Assembly (NCBI GenBank): GCA_950022295.1
Contig: OX465596.1
Coordinates: forward strand, 212,505,501-212,569,500
Length of the DNA stretch: 64,000 bases
Direction of reading: 5' to 3'
Source of the DNA: Bromus sterilis
Taxonomy: Eukaryota > Streptophyta > Magnoliopsida > Poales > Poaceae
Position numbers and translations under genes: made by a program. The notes beneath the pieces were generated by a model. The model worked only from the letters and a program-made list of their open reading frames with translations. It was not told where the DNA came from and ran no database searches. Below are positions 1 through 12,376 of the stretch, in pieces (position 1 is the first letter of the stretch; every line of letters starts with the position of its first letter).

Positions 1-1030
1 ATGTTTGGTAAACCAGTTCACACTCTGCAAAGTGCTACGTCTGGTTGGAGATACTGGTGATTGAACACCTGGAGCAAAACCCTCTCCGTCCTCTTCTCCA
101 CTTCAACAAACTCCTAGAGCTTGTCAAGTTTTCACTCGTGGTAGATGATTCAGGACATCTCCGAGACCTTTACAAACTTCCTTCAGCAGCGACAATTTCT
201 CTTCGACTGCTTGACAGGCGACACCTAACCGTCTAGGAGACTTGCAGTTCTCCAAGATAGAAAGATCGGCTAATCTCGACCTAAGTCTCTATGAATTGCT
301 CAACTCAGTTCAGACTTGGGTTTTGGTTTTCTCGCGATGAATCTTTCTTGGAATGCTCACAGTACTTCTGTCTTAGAATCTTCAGTGGGGCAGCCAACCC
401 GAAATGGCGGGTAGGTGCGGGGTATTTATAGGTGGCGATCTCGATGGGTAAAATGACTAAAGTGACCCGATGCGACCGCTTGACGCGTGTCCACAACGGT
501 CGGATTCCAATCACTCCGCAACTTTACTTGAGGAACAAGTAAGCTGACTTACCGACCGAGTTCTCTCTCGAAGGCACAAAGTGCGATGACTTTTCCTTCG
601 AGCTATTCACTCGACTCAGTAAGATTTCTCTCGGTAGGCTATTGTGGGTTCAGGTTGAGCAGAGCAAATTCACTTTGACAAAGATCTCAACTAGCAAACC
701 CCTCTTGATAGTACGGTTTTTCCTACGAATCAAGAAAATAAAGAGAAACTAGTAAAAATACTAAGTCTTTGACCAGCTTCAGCTTTCTCCTCGTTGTGCT
801 TTCACTCGAGAGTGTCTTCTTCTTCAACGACATTTTTGGGGGTTTTCTTCCTTCTAAGGTTTCGGTAGTTGACTGCAGCTTCGCTGCAGTGAGTTGTCCT
901 TCGACCTTCTCCTTGCAAACTCCATTCTTTCGGAACCTAAGTATTTGTTTATACACGAAAACAATATTAGTTCCACTTCTGCTTTGTCCAACAATCTCCA
1001 AAACGTTCGGGGGGAAAACTTGCTCTTACA
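1..1030 (-). repeat. A 3' LTR (runs off the left edge)
   Basis: The LTR begins, on the minus strand, with TGTAAGAGCAAG at 1030, directly after a polypurine tract. Its far end is outside the window or not recognisable, so it is at least 1 kb long. Only the first ~113 bp have a second copy (12377-12489). Short overlapping ORFs here on both strands have no family features and are not called. Confidence 0.75.
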
Positions 1031-1044
1031 ATCTCCCCCTTTTT
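1031..1044 (-). other. A polypurine tract
   Basis: On the minus strand this reads AAAAAGGGGGAGAT and is followed at once by the LTR start TGTAAG. It is the primer site for plus-strand DNA synthesis and fixes the orientation of A. Confidence 0.8.
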
Positions 1045-1578
1045 GGATGATTGTTGACAAAACAAGCATCGATAAATAATCTGAAGCTTTTGAGTTTTCG
1101 ATGATAAACCAGTGCTAAGATCGATGAAATACTCCCCCTTGATGTATGCACGGAAGATGTGAATTTCCAGTGAAGTGCATATTTGACAATAGTTGAGTCG
1201 AGGGAAAAACATCAATAATCTTAGCGAGCAAGATTGCAGTCCAAATAATTCTTCAATAAGAAATATGCAATCTCCTCGAATGACCTGTGAACTTATATGA
1301 AAGATAACTTCCTGCAAAGGTTAAGTATCGCAAGAAGTAGATAGATATCTTACGATAAAAGTAGAAGTTCACAGACCTACTTAGAGTTAGTTACAACCAG
1401 GTCGAATATGAACCGAATGTTTGTTGAAACTACTCAGAAACTTCAAAGTTAAAAAGTTCGACGAATGAAAATCAAAACCCTTAACCCCGATGGCAAACTA
1501 ATTTCTTCGATGCCACTACATCTCCCCCTTTTTGTCACAACATACAAAAAGTCGATAGAATAGGGTCGAAAGAAATTC
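1045..1578. other. A 3' untranslated region with a second polypurine-like tract
   Basis: No coding frame is supported here. At 1521-1538 the minus strand reads GTGACAAAAAGGGGGAGA, almost the same as the functional tract at 1031-1044, and a third short pyrimidine run lies near 1131-1138. Duplicated tracts between the last ORF and the LTR are known in some plant retrotransposons. Confidence 0.5.
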
Positions 1579-4299
1579 CTACTCACTTGAGCGGCGCTTG
1601 CGACGTCGAGAAGATTCGGCGAGCGTTGGAGGACGACGAATGGGGCGACCGCCTGGAGGTGTGATCTTCGTCCGGAACGAGTGGTGATCTCCAGAAGACT
1701 CTAGTTGCGATTCCGGCGGGGTCCTGGGGCTTCAAGTAAGTGGAGAGTAAACTCTCGCTCGGTGTGGAGGCGCTTCATCTTTGTCGGAGTCGGAGGAAAT
1801 GGTGTTCACCATGATGTGATAGTAGTCATCAACACTTAGCACGTCCCTGTTCTTCGGCAGCAAAGGAATATTGAAATCGGGTCGATCGACACGATCATCA
1901 TTCGTCCAGTTTCTATTCAGATGAGGAGGATATTCTTCGAAGCCGCAGAGCTGAAGTTGACCAAGGGAATTGAACTTGCGCAGCCCTTTCCAATCGCGGC
2001 GAAGGCATTCACGCAGCATCTGATTATTGTTCATGGAAATGTTGCGCAGATGGTTGATTTCATCCATCATCTTCTGTTTCGGAACGAAATCTTGGTCAAT
2101 ATGATGTTGAAGCATTTGCTGAGACCGAAGAGATACCTCCATGTGATGCACTGGCTTGATAAATTTCGAGCGAATATTGCGCTCAGTCATATGGGGGCGG
2201 ATGCCAGTGTGCTCTGCAAACTGATCGTTGCGTCGAGTAATAATCTGCAATACTTCCCTTACTGGTGGAGTAAAAATCTTGGGGAAAATTGATACGGGGA
2301 ATGGCACGTCCCAAGAATAATTGCAGATTGCCATCAGCCAGGGTGCATATGGCTTGTGAGAATTATGATCATCAGCACAAGACACCCACGTGCGAATGAA
2401 GTAGTCTTCAAAATCGAAGGAATGACCATGGACTAACTTCAACAGAGCAAGTTGCACATAGTGGGGAATTGGAAAATAATCGTGCACATCGATCATTGGC
2501 ATAAAAGTATTCGAAAGAATATAGAACCATGACTTTGCTTCAAAAACTAGATGCCTTGGCTTCGGCTCAGCAGGTTAGTGATCTCCTACGACATCAGGAT
2601 TCATGAGCGTAGAAAATTCAGCAGGAGTTTGGGCAGGCAGATCATGAATTTTGTGTGGTAATCCTTTCAAACGAGGTAAATTGATGATGGCCAGAAATTG
2701 ATCGACGGTCATATGGAATACTTGGCCTTGAATCATATAATCAAATTTCCAAGTCTTCGAATTCTCAGGATCACCAGTGACATACAATGTGGCATAAAAC
2801 TGCTTGATGAGCTCGGGATTGTAGCCACAATCGAGAGCAAACATCTTATGTGCATGCAGACCATCAATTGTTCGACAACATTCTCGAAACATGAAGTGGC
2901 ATGCACCGAAGGCATGTCAAGGTACTGATGTTGGAAAACTCTAGCCTTGTTGTACAGCACACGAGTATAATAGATGGCTTTCTCCTGGGTCCAAAACCGA
3001 AGAGAATATGCATTTCTGGGCTTCTCGTAGGGATTGGTCCCGAAGAAAAATGGCGTGTGTTTCCGCCTCTTGAAGATAGGGCCTCCTCGAGGAACATCGG
3101 GGCCAAACAAAGAGAGCATTTCTCTTGGATGCGCAGAGTGTGGAAGCTCATCAACTTGAAATACCTCAGCTGCATTTTCTGGCATTTGAAGCATTGGCTC
3201 AGTAGGGCGAGGAATTGAAGATGGAACATTTATGATGTCCTGAGCTGGGATGGCTGCAGGAGAATTTTCCTCGGCCTTCTTTTCGACGGCATCTCCTTCG
3301 TCGGCATTGTCATGTTTCTCGGCCTCAGCAATTTCCATAGCCTCCATATCTTCATTCTGTTGTGAAAAAGCATCAATCATCTCTTCATTCGAAGAGTTTG
3401 AAGAGGAGGAGGAAGAACTTTCACTCGAACTGGCATCGCCAGAACTTGCTCCTTCGGCAGCATCTTGACGAGAAGAAACAGTTGTTATATCAACATCGGC
3501 TTCTTCTCCTTCGTTCAGAGTCCGGGCAGAGGAATAATCCTTCTGCAATGATAGAATTGGGGCATGTTGTTCTTGCTCGACCTGAGCAGTTTGCTCGGTC
3601 ACAATTTGAGCTTGGGGCTCGATGGCTGGGGTGGACGATGGAATGACGTGTGGTGGTGATGGTGGGTTGGGTGGTGGGGACGAAGCTTTAGGTGGTGATG
3701 GTTGACGAGGGGGAGGAGTTTGTCATCGAGGTGGAGGGGTGGTTTGGCGAGGTGGTGGAGTTTTCGTATGGGGTGGAGTGGGTTTCTTGGCGGGGGGTGG
3801 AGCAGTTTCCTGTCGTGCTGTTGCAGCAACGATCTCGGCAGATTTTTTCTTCTTAGCAATTTTCTCGATCTCTGGCGTCCCACGCGCAGAGGTTGGGGCA
3901 GCAGACTTTCTCTTTCGAGATTTCCTCTCGGTGAGGGTTTATTGTGCTCCTTGCACATATCAGAAACTATCTGTCGAACCTTTTCATTGACAGCAGTGAT
4001 GTTTTCTTTCTGTGTCCTCCTGGATTCAGCAAGTGTTGCAAGCTTGGTCTTGAAAAAATGTCGAGACTGAAGGTCTTCAGTTTCTACTCGAAGCTACTTG
4101 GTGTAAAACTTTTCTTGCTCTTTGTCCTTCCGATCCTGGGTAAGATATTCTTCCCAACGAATCATGTAGCGAGCTATTCCTTCTTGTATCTCAGCAGGAA
4201 CAACATCCTCGATAGTTACTTTTCTCAATATGATGGCCATACGCCAAAGAACGTTGGAAATCTGCACTGCATCCCATGCAACATTTGCAGCAGAATCTC
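1579..4299 (-). pseudogene. A reading frame: coiled-coil, proline-rich, acidic and transposon-like domains
   Basis: Read right to left, the frame gives about 900 residues. First comes a charged, probably coiled-coil stretch (4290-3960, with IARYMIRWEEYL), then a basic and proline-rich linker with repeated TPPPRQ-like units (3955-3640), then an acidic serine-rich stretch (3600-3260). A globular part follows (3120-1750, with KARVFQHQYLDM and GYNPELIKQFYATL), and a basic tail ending RRRKRR before the stop at 1579-1581. The globular part resembles the 'putative plant transposon protein' family; this is recognition without a search. Breaks: in-frame stops near 4095, 3725, 2575 and 1732, a frameshift near 2925, and probably one near 3960. 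No RT, integrase or protease motif is visible. Its role is unknown. The 5' end is cut at the junction with C. Confidence 0.6.
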
Positions 4300-7200
4300 A
4301 GGATGCCGAGGAGCTCCCGCGCCAACCCGAGTGGATCCGGTGACGCGCCACCGCCACAACCCGACCCAAAAATGGCGCAGCTTCTGCGACTGCTAATGGA
4401 GGAGCACCAGGATGCTCGTGACGAGCGCAAGGCGAACATGGCTGCACTCCAGCAGCTAGTCCAGGCTGCCACCAATGCCAACCAAGGAGGCGGAGGTGCT
4501 GGTGGCAATGAGGAGCCCAGGTCTCGTCTCCGAGATTTCCAGAACACCAACCCGCCCGTGTTCACACAGACGAAGGAGCCTTTGGATGGTGAGGATTGTC
4601 TCCACCATGGAGATCAATCTCGCTGACGCCGCTGTTGGCAACAACGAGAAGGTCCTGTATGCCACCCACTACCTCACCGGCACCGCAAGGAGCTGGTGGG
4701 AAGGAGTGCGGGCCCGTCTTCCTGAAGGGCAAGTACTCACCTGGGCTGAGTTCTCCGAGAAATTCAAGAAGGCACACATCCCGACTGCACTGATCAGGAG
4801 GATGAAGGACGAGTTCCGCCACCTCAAGCAAGGGGGCATGACTGTGGTTGGATATCTTGACCGCTTCACTCAGCTGTCGAGGTATGCCCCAGAGGAGGTG
4901 GACACCGAGGAGAAAAGGAAGGACCATTTCCTGGATGGACTGCACGATGAGCTGTAGGTTGTCCTGGTGGCCACGCAGTTCCCCGATCTTGAGTCTCTTG
5001 CCGATGCTACTATCATGATGGAGGGCAAGCTAAAGATGTCCTCTGAGAACCGCAAGCACCGCATGATGCAGCAGGGTGGATCTAGCAACCCCCGACTGCG
5101 TCCGACACAGCCGCCAAGGCCAGCACCCCAACCTCAGAGGATCTCTTACCCAGCGCCACGCCCCAATGCTCCTGCTCGGCCTGTGGGAGTTTCGCGCCTA
5201 GCAGACGGAGTTCCCCGCAACCCTGGAGTGATATGTTTCGGATGTGGTCAGAAGGTCCACTATTCGATAGAGTGTCCCAACAAGAAGAATCCTGCTCCAC
5301 GCCCCAATGCTCCAGTACCAGCCAGAGGAAACCCCGGCCGCAACAATGCCCAGCACGGTGCATCCCACGACGCCAAGGGACGTCTGCATCACGTGCAAGC
5401 CGAGGAAGCCCAGGAGGCAGGAGACGTCATCTTGGGTACGTTCTCAGCTAATTCGGTACCTGCCCAAGTTTTGTTTGATTCGGGTGCATCACACGCGTTG
5501 GTTACGGAGTCATTTTTGAATAGAAGTGGGATGAAGGCCGAGCTCTTGACACGGGTCATGAGCGTGCAAATTCCCGGATCTAGGGTAACGGCACACCGCA
5601 CCTGTCTTGATGTGCCTATAGTGATCTGTGGACTCACGTTTCCGGCAGAATTGATTGTGCTGGGAACAAAAGGGATAGACGTGATACTTGGCATGAACTG
5701 GTTGTCCAGGTATCGGGGGCGGATAGATTGCACAGAGAGGACAGTCGACCTGACAAGTGCCGATGGAGTTCAGATAGAGTACACCGACAAGGAAGACACT
5801 GCCCAAGACTTCTGTCATCAGAGTTTCTCGGTGCCATCACTTGAGGAGGTGAAGGTTGTATGTGAGTTTCCGGATGTCTTTCCGGAGGAGCTACCCGGTA
5901 TGCCGCCTGATCGGGATATCGAGTTCATCATCAAGTTAGTGCCTGGCATAGCCCCAATTGCCCAGAGACCCTATCGGATGAATGCTGAAGAACTGGTTGA
6001 GTTGAAGAAGCAGTTGAATGATATGCTCCAGAAGGGACTGATTCGACACAGTGCTTCACCCTGGGGTTCGCCAGTTCTCTTTGTGGACAAGAGAGACGGC
6101 ACCATACGCATGTGTGTGGACTACCATAAGCTGAATGAGGTGACCATCAAGAACAAGTATCCGCTCCCTATGATCGAGGATCTGTTCGACTAGTTTAATG
6201 GAACCCGAGTCTTCTCCAAGATCGATCTAAGGACCGGATATCACCAGTTGAAGGCCCGTGAGTCTGACATCCCCAAGACAGCTTTCACGACCCGCTATGG
6301 TTTGTTCGAGTACACTGTCATGTCCTTCGGACTTACCAATGCCCCGGCCTATTTCATGAATCTCATGAACAAGATCTTCATTTAGTATCTCGACGAGTTT
6401 GTGGTGGTGTTCATTGACGATATCCTGATATTTTCCAAGACCGAAGAAGAGCACGCCGAGCATTTGCGCTTAGTCCTCGAGACTTTGCGTGAGCACCAGC
6501 TGTACGCCAAGTTTAGCAAGTGCGAGTTCTGGCTCAAGGAAGTCGTATTTTTGGGACATGTATTGTCAGAGGGAGGAATATCCGTCGATCCCACCAAGAT
6601 TCAGTCCATCATAGAGTGGACAGCTTCGACCACTCAGACTGAAGTTAGAGGATTCCTCGGACTAGCGGGATACTACCGCAAGTTCGTAGAAGGCTTCTCC
6701 AGCATTGCCCGACCCATGACCTAATTGCTAAAGAAGGACCAGAAGTTTGTGTGGACAAAGAAGTGTGTAGCCAGTTTCCAGGAGTTGAAGAGGAGATTGG
6801 TATCTGCCCCAGTTTTGACTATGCCTGACCTGACCAAGAGCTTTGATGTGTACTGAGATGCATCGAAGGTTTGTTTGGGTTGTGTTCTTATGCAAGTGGG
6901 GAAGGTGATTGAGTACCTGTCACAACAGTTGAAGCCGCACGAGTTAAACTACCCCACACACGACTTGGAGCTAGCCGTTGTTGTGCTTGCTCTCAAGAGA
7001 TGGCGACATTACCTGATGGGCCACCGTTGCGACATATACACAGACCATAAGATCCTAAAGTACATATTCTCGCAGAAGGAGTTGAACATGAGGCAAAGGA
7101 TATGGATCGATTTGATCAAGGTTATGATCTGGAGATCCACTACCACCCCAGCAAGGCCAATGTGGTAGCATATGCCCTCAGCCGCAAGCCCTGCACACTT

Positions 7201-8699
7201 AATGCAATGATCAGAGAGACGCAGCCAGCTCTGCACGAGGAGTTCGAGAAGCTGGGTTTGGAGCTTGTTACACCCGGCTTTCTGGCTCACCTTGAGCTGA
7301 CTCCGACTCTGTTTGATCAGATCAAGGAGGCACAGAAGGGACACGATAATATCGACGGAATCAAGAAGAAGATGCCCCTCAGCAAGGCCCCGAAGTTCAC
7401 GACAGATGATGAAGGAGTTCTCTGGTTCGATGGCCGATTGTGTGTGCCCGATGTAGGGGAGTTGAAGCTCACTATCCTGAAGGAAGCTCACGATACACCT
7501 TATTCCATCCACCCTGGAGGGACTAAGATGTATCAAGACCTGAAAGACTCTTTCTGGTGGCACGGTATGAAGAGTGATATTTCCTTGTATGTCGCCAAGT
7601 GCGACATCTACCAGAGAGTGAAAGCAGAGCACCAAAGACCTGTAGGATTGCTGCAACCACTTCGAGTTCCTGAATGGAAGAGGGAGCAAATAGGCATGGA
7701 CTTCATCACAGGTCTCACGAGGTCGAGCAAAGGACATGACTCTATCTGGGTCATCGTCGACCGACTCACCAAGGTAGCGTACTTCATTCCAGTGCGAACC
7801 ACCTATCGAGGAGACCAGCTAGCAGACTTGTACATGTCGAGGATCGTATGCCTGCACGGAGTTCCGAAGGAGATTGTGTCTGACCGAGGTACCCAGTTTA
7901 CCTCGAGGTTCTGGAAGCAAGTCCAGGAGGCACTAGTAACCAAGCTCACATGCTGGATATGCTCCGCGCATGTACTCTAGCCTACGGTTCCAAGTGGGAG
8001 GACTGCTTGCCCTATGCAGAATTCTCCTACAACAACAGCTACCAGTCGAGTTTGCAGATGGCCCCATTTGAAGCTCTGTATGGGAGGAAGTGTCGCACGC
8101 CCCTAAACTGGTCTCAGACCGGAAAAGGGAAGATTTTCGGACCCGATGTTCTGAAGGAGGCCGAAGAGCAGGTCCAGTTGATTCGTGAGCATCTCAAGAC
8201 TGCTTAGTCTTGTCAGAAGAGTTATGCCGACCCCAAGCGTCGAGAGGTGACTTTTGCAGTTGGAGATTTTGTGTATCTCCGAGTCACCCCATTGAAGGGA
8301 ATGTAGCGATTCCATGTGAAGGGAAAGCTAGCACCCTGATACATCAGACCATTTGAGGTGATAGCCAGACGAGGCCAAGTTTCCTATCAGTTGAGACTGC
8401 CAACAGAGCTATCCGATGTGCACGATGTCTTCCACGTATCGCAGCTCCGGAATTGTCTGGAGGTGCCGTACAAGCCCGATGTTTTCAAGAACATCGATCT
8501 CCGCACGGTGGACATCAACCAGGATCTCACATACCGCGAGACGCCCCTTCGTATCCTAGAAGAAGCCACCCGAGTCACCCGTAAGCGCGCGATCAAGTTC
8601 CACAAGGTCCAGTGGACAAACCACACAGAGGAGGAAGCCACCTGGGAACGGGAGGACTACCTCAAGCGTGAGTTCCAGCATCTTTTCACTAGCCTGTGA
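4300..8699 (+). pseudogene. C gag-pol polyprotein, degenerate
   Basis: Gag begins MPRSSRANPSGSG and contains an ARSWWEGVRARL-type core. Next come a CCHC zinc knuckle (CFGCGQKVHYSIEC, 5234-5275), aspartic protease (DSGASHALV, from 5477), reverse transcriptase with FIDD at 6410-6421, RNase H (about 6840-7160), integrase (7480-8200) and a chromodomain-like tail with KFHKVQWTNHTEEEATWE before the stop at 8697-8699. Breaks: frameshift near 4600; stops at 4955, 6191, 6383, 6722, 6854, 8205, 8304 and 8338; frameshift near 7105; and an out-of-frame deletion near 7945 in integrase. Several stops fit C-to-T change at CAG codons. The integrase zinc finger reads CDIY where the family has a second cysteine. 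Confidence 0.9.
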
Positions 8700-8720
8700 A
8701 TCTCGGGGACGAGATTCTTT

Positions 8721-8736
8721 TTAAGGGGGGAAGGTC
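8721..8736 (+). other. C polypurine tract
   Basis: TTAAGGGGGGAAGGTC lies between the end of pol and the LTR start TGTCACACCCC. The preceding CTCGGGGACGAGATTC is typical of this gypsy group. Confidence 0.8.
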
Positions 8737-9554
8737 TGTCACACCCCAACTTTAATTGCCTTGTTATGTTAATGCTAAATTTTAGGGTAAACAAAAACTT
8801 TGCTTGTTTGATTGCTATGCCCTGTCTTTACATGCTTGATAATGATTTACCTTATGTTGTTGTCTTTCCTTGGCTAAAAAGAAAAAAAAGAAATCAACCT
8901 AAGTAGTAGTATAAACTCACAACACCAATATTCAAATAACCAAATTTAGTCACCCATAATAATTGGTGTCAATAAAATGGCTCCCAAATAAATATTTGTC
9001 TATATGGAAATTCATTATTTAAATAATTAAAAATACCTCTATAGCAGAAGGTATTTAATTAAAATATTTAAAAAGTACTAAATAATTATTTTGCTATTAA
9101 TAAGTGATAATAATATTATTAACCCATTTAAAAAAATTATCTAAAAATTGTAAATAAATTTGGATGTTACTCTAGGAATTTTATAAATTATTTTGGAGGT
9201 TTGAATTTGAAACTTTGTTTCAAATTTAAACCAAACCGAAGGAAAAACTTTTGCAAAACTTGTTTTATTTGTAAAGGAAAAAAATTACCTACGCTACTAG
9301 GGCCGAAGCCCATCTTCCTTCTCTCTCACGTATCTCTCTCTTCTCTCTGGTAACCTCTCTCCCCTTGGACCCGCGCACCAGCCTCACAACCCTTTCCCGA
9401 CGTCATCTGAGGGACCCGCAGATGACGTTCGTGGGGAGACGTCAGCCCCGCGCCGCCCTTCTCGCCCAACCATGGTCGAGACCACGAATCGTCGGGGAGA
9501 AGCACGCGCGCTAGCCCGCTCCACTTCTCGCTCCCGCACCCTGCTACCCTCGCC

Positions 9555-9562
9555 TATATAAA
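9555..9562 (+). promoter_or_regulatory. TATA box in C LTR
   Basis: TATATAAA in a GC-rich setting (CGCC before, GCCAGCCC after) about 820 bp into the LTR. This is a good pol II core promoter candidate for the element, with transcription expected to start about 30 bp downstream. Confidence 0.6.
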
Positions 9563-11710
9563 GCCAGCCCGAACCCCCCCTCACCTCGCACCACCCCTCC
9601 CCCTTCCAGTAGCTAGTTCCACAGGGCGAGGCCCTGCTCACCAGGAGCAGCCACCGAGAGGAGGAGAGAGAGTCGAGGCTCATCTGTTGCAAGGAGGTCG
9701 CCCTCGCTTCGCTTCTCCTCCACTCTCTCTGCACTCTGCCACCCTAGCTAACCCATGCCCCGTCGTGGCCATGTAGGAGACGCCAAGGAGCTGCCGGCGA
9801 GGAGCACAAGACAAGTCGTCGTTCCGCCCCAACCCGAGCTACTCCACGTCCATGCCTACGTCGCCGTTCCCGACGTTGAAGCGCGCCCCCGAGCATAAAA
9901 ACAGAACCCCACCGGCTAGCCGCACCTCTGCCGCCCCTCGCCGTCGACCCGAGCACCTCCGGTGAGCAGCTCGAGCCCCTACTGTCCGCCATGGGCGCCG
10001 CCATTTTTTCTACGTTGCAGGCCTCCGTTTTGGGCAAAAATGGAGTCCCCTATGCTCCCTCTACCTCCTCCAGCCATTCCCACTGCCCGCCGCCTACCGG
10101 AGCCACGCCGGCGAGCCCTCCCCATCCTCCCGTGCGCCATGGCCACGTACAGGCCGAGCCCCCCTGTTCGTTGGAGAAGACGGCCCCTGGCCGTCCGATC
10201 TAACTTGATCCAACGGCCAGGGAGCCAACTTACCCCTTCGGTTTAAAAAAAAACTGACTGCCGCCCCAAAGTGCACGGGCTCAGCCCACAGGAAGAAATC
10301 GACACAGACGAGGAATAGCCCTGGGCTGGCCCGCTGCCATTTTTTTTAATAAATCATCAGCATAGAATTACTTTTAGAAAAATAATTATAACTCAGAAAA
10401 ATGTGAAATAAATTTTGTGATGTTCATAGAATTATGTTTTAGTTTTCTGCATGTGTAGAATATTATTTGGCTTAGATAAATTTTTGACCCTTTTATTATT
10501 ATTGCTATTGCTAGTTTAATTTCTATAGAATTTATGTTAGTGGTATTAATTTATTGGCTTGTTATTAAACTTGCCTCTAATCAGTAGCAAATTGATATGA
10601 ATTTAGTTAATAAAAACAAAATAAATTTAAAAGTTGTTAGTGATTAAAGGGGGTTAAAAACATTACTTTTGGTTAAAGTTGTTTTATTTAATATTGATGT
10701 TAATAAATCCACAAAAATTATCCTATTGCCTTGTTATAAATTTTAACCTTGTTGAGGTGGTATAAAGTTTAAATCCGAATAAAAAGAAAATCTTGGAAAT
10801 TGTTTTGTCCTTTGTTGCTTGCGTCTTTGTTTGAAAACATGAGTGATGTTGTGCTTGCTATTGCCCCGTTGTAATATTGTGAATTTCCTTGTTTTGCAAC
10901 GTGTAGACGAGACTATTGACCCTGCAGGACAAGACTACCTCCAAGCTGCCCCCGAGACTGACCAGGAGACCACAGCCGACGAAGGCAAGCCACCGTCAAA
11001 ACTCAAAACCCCGCATTACCCCTTTTTAATTTTCTTGTATCACATATATTGTATCATGCTAATATTATATTCATGTGGTTTGGGATTGTATTAGTTGTAT
11101 TATGAAAACTCCACACCCTAGAGCCTTACCTATTTGGGAAAATAAAGTAGAACCCCGGTGATCCTTATATTCGGTCGAGACCATCACTCAGCTCTAGTAT
11201 TTAGCATTACATAACAACTTGGATAGTCAAAGTTCACCCTATATGGTACGGCATACACCTAAGAAGGTGGTATGGCCGGTATTGTGGAACATCATCGGAC
11301 ATGGACAAAGTCTGGAGGGACTCTCTATAAGTGCCGCCAAAACCTAGCCTTACAGTACAACCACTATACTCTGGTATGGGACAGGGCTAGTTGGAAGCTT
11401 GCATATCTTAGTACGGGGATCTTCTAACTACATAATACATAGAAGCCTGTAAGCCTACCGATGCGTCGAAGGTGAGGCCGCTGCCGAGGCAGCGGTGGCA
11501 CGGAACTTTGCCACACCTCTACTACGGTGAAGGCATGTGTCCAAGAGGAGCATGAACTTGCACGCGGACAGTTCAGGATGTGGGCACCGGGTAGATCACC
11601 TGTACTAGGGTAAGCAAGGGGAAGACAATGGTCGATTATCCGAGACCCGCATACTGAGGTATGACGATCCGTGGGGACACACGGCGGATGTATCGAATGT
11701 GGTGGGTAAA

Positions 11711-11770
11711 GTGTACAACCTCTGCAGAGTGAAAACTATTCGAGTAGCCGGAGTCCACGGTCATGGACAG
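11711..11770 (+). repeat. Shared LTR palindrome block, copy in C
   Basis: Reads GTGTACAACCTCTGCAGAG, then the core CTATTCGAGTAG at 11736-11747, then CCGGAGTCCACGGTCATGGA. The same block in the same element-relative orientation occurs in the E/G LTRs and in K. Confidence 0.7.
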
Positions 11771-12376
11771 CTAGTGAGGCCACACTTTGTTGGGAATAGA
11801 TGAGAACGTCTGGTACTGAGTTTAAGGTTCGCGATGATGTTGATATTGTTGGAAAAAGGTTGGACTTTACTTATCCAAATTCATTGTGGGAAATAAATTT
11901 TGTCAAGTTTAAAACTTTGCCAACTTAATAATAATCTTGAGTAGATAGAAAGTCCCTATGAAAAACACCACCATATAGCCATCCCATTATTTTCGTATGC
12001 AAAACTTTGTTTCTCTCTTTAGGTGGTTTGCGAGTACTTTGTATGTACTCACGGCTTTGTCCCTGGTTATTCCATCGGCCAGGCTTGGAGGAGAAGGTAT
12101 GTGACGCTGATGCTACCGGCGATAACTAGGACGTGCTATGCTCTGATCTACCCTGTGGATTGTGTCGCCAGTACCTTTGATGCTTTTTCTTATTCCGCTT
12201 CTATTTAGGCCCGATGAGGCCATGCAATACTTTATTGTTGTATGACTTGTATTCGGTATTGTATGAACATTGAGACTATGATATCCATGTCGACTTGTGT
12301 GTCATGCGAACTGATCAGGGGAGCATGACCGTATACACAACTGGTCGCTTCGGACATATAGTCCAGGGTGCCCACA

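Larger units (their letters stand above)
4300..12376 (+). mobile_element. Element C: Ty3/gypsy chromovirus lacking its 5' LTR
   Basis: Plus-strand gag-pol (4300-8699), polypurine tract (8721-8736) and one long LTR (8737-12376) follow each other. There is no 5' LTR, primer binding site or leader: the sequence switches from A's minus-strand ORF directly to the gag ATG at 4300. The right end ...GCCCACA meets A's LTR at 12377. Domain order protease-RT-RNase H-integrase-chromodomain-like tail places it in the Ty3/gypsy chromoviruses (probably Tekay/Del group, by resemblance). Several stops and frameshifts make it non-functional. Confidence 0.85.
8737..12376 (+). repeat. C 3' LTR, about 3.6 kb
   Basis: Starts TGTCACACCCC right after the polypurine tract and ends ...GTGCCCACA at the boundary with A's LTR. 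The first ~560 bp are AT-rich. From 9300 to 10270 it is GC-rich and contains a TATA box (9555) and short ORFs on both strands, which I read as promoter and transcribed leader, not a gene. From 10320 on it is AT-rich again. It shares with E/G and K a block around a palindrome (11711-11770) in the same orientation relative to the element. Confidence 0.8.

Noticed and set aside
1921..2292. 123-codon plus-strand ORF in A
   Set aside because: It lies opposite the better supported minus-strand A frame and has no motif of its own.
7009..7737. Long minus-strand ORF (242 codons) opposite C pol
   Set aside because: It is the mirror of the conserved RNase H and integrase coding frame; plus-strand motifs explain the sequence fully.
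9384..10276. ORFs in the GC-rich part of C's LTR
   Set aside because: They follow the TATA box as a transcribed leader would; codon content is biased only by GC, and both strands are open.
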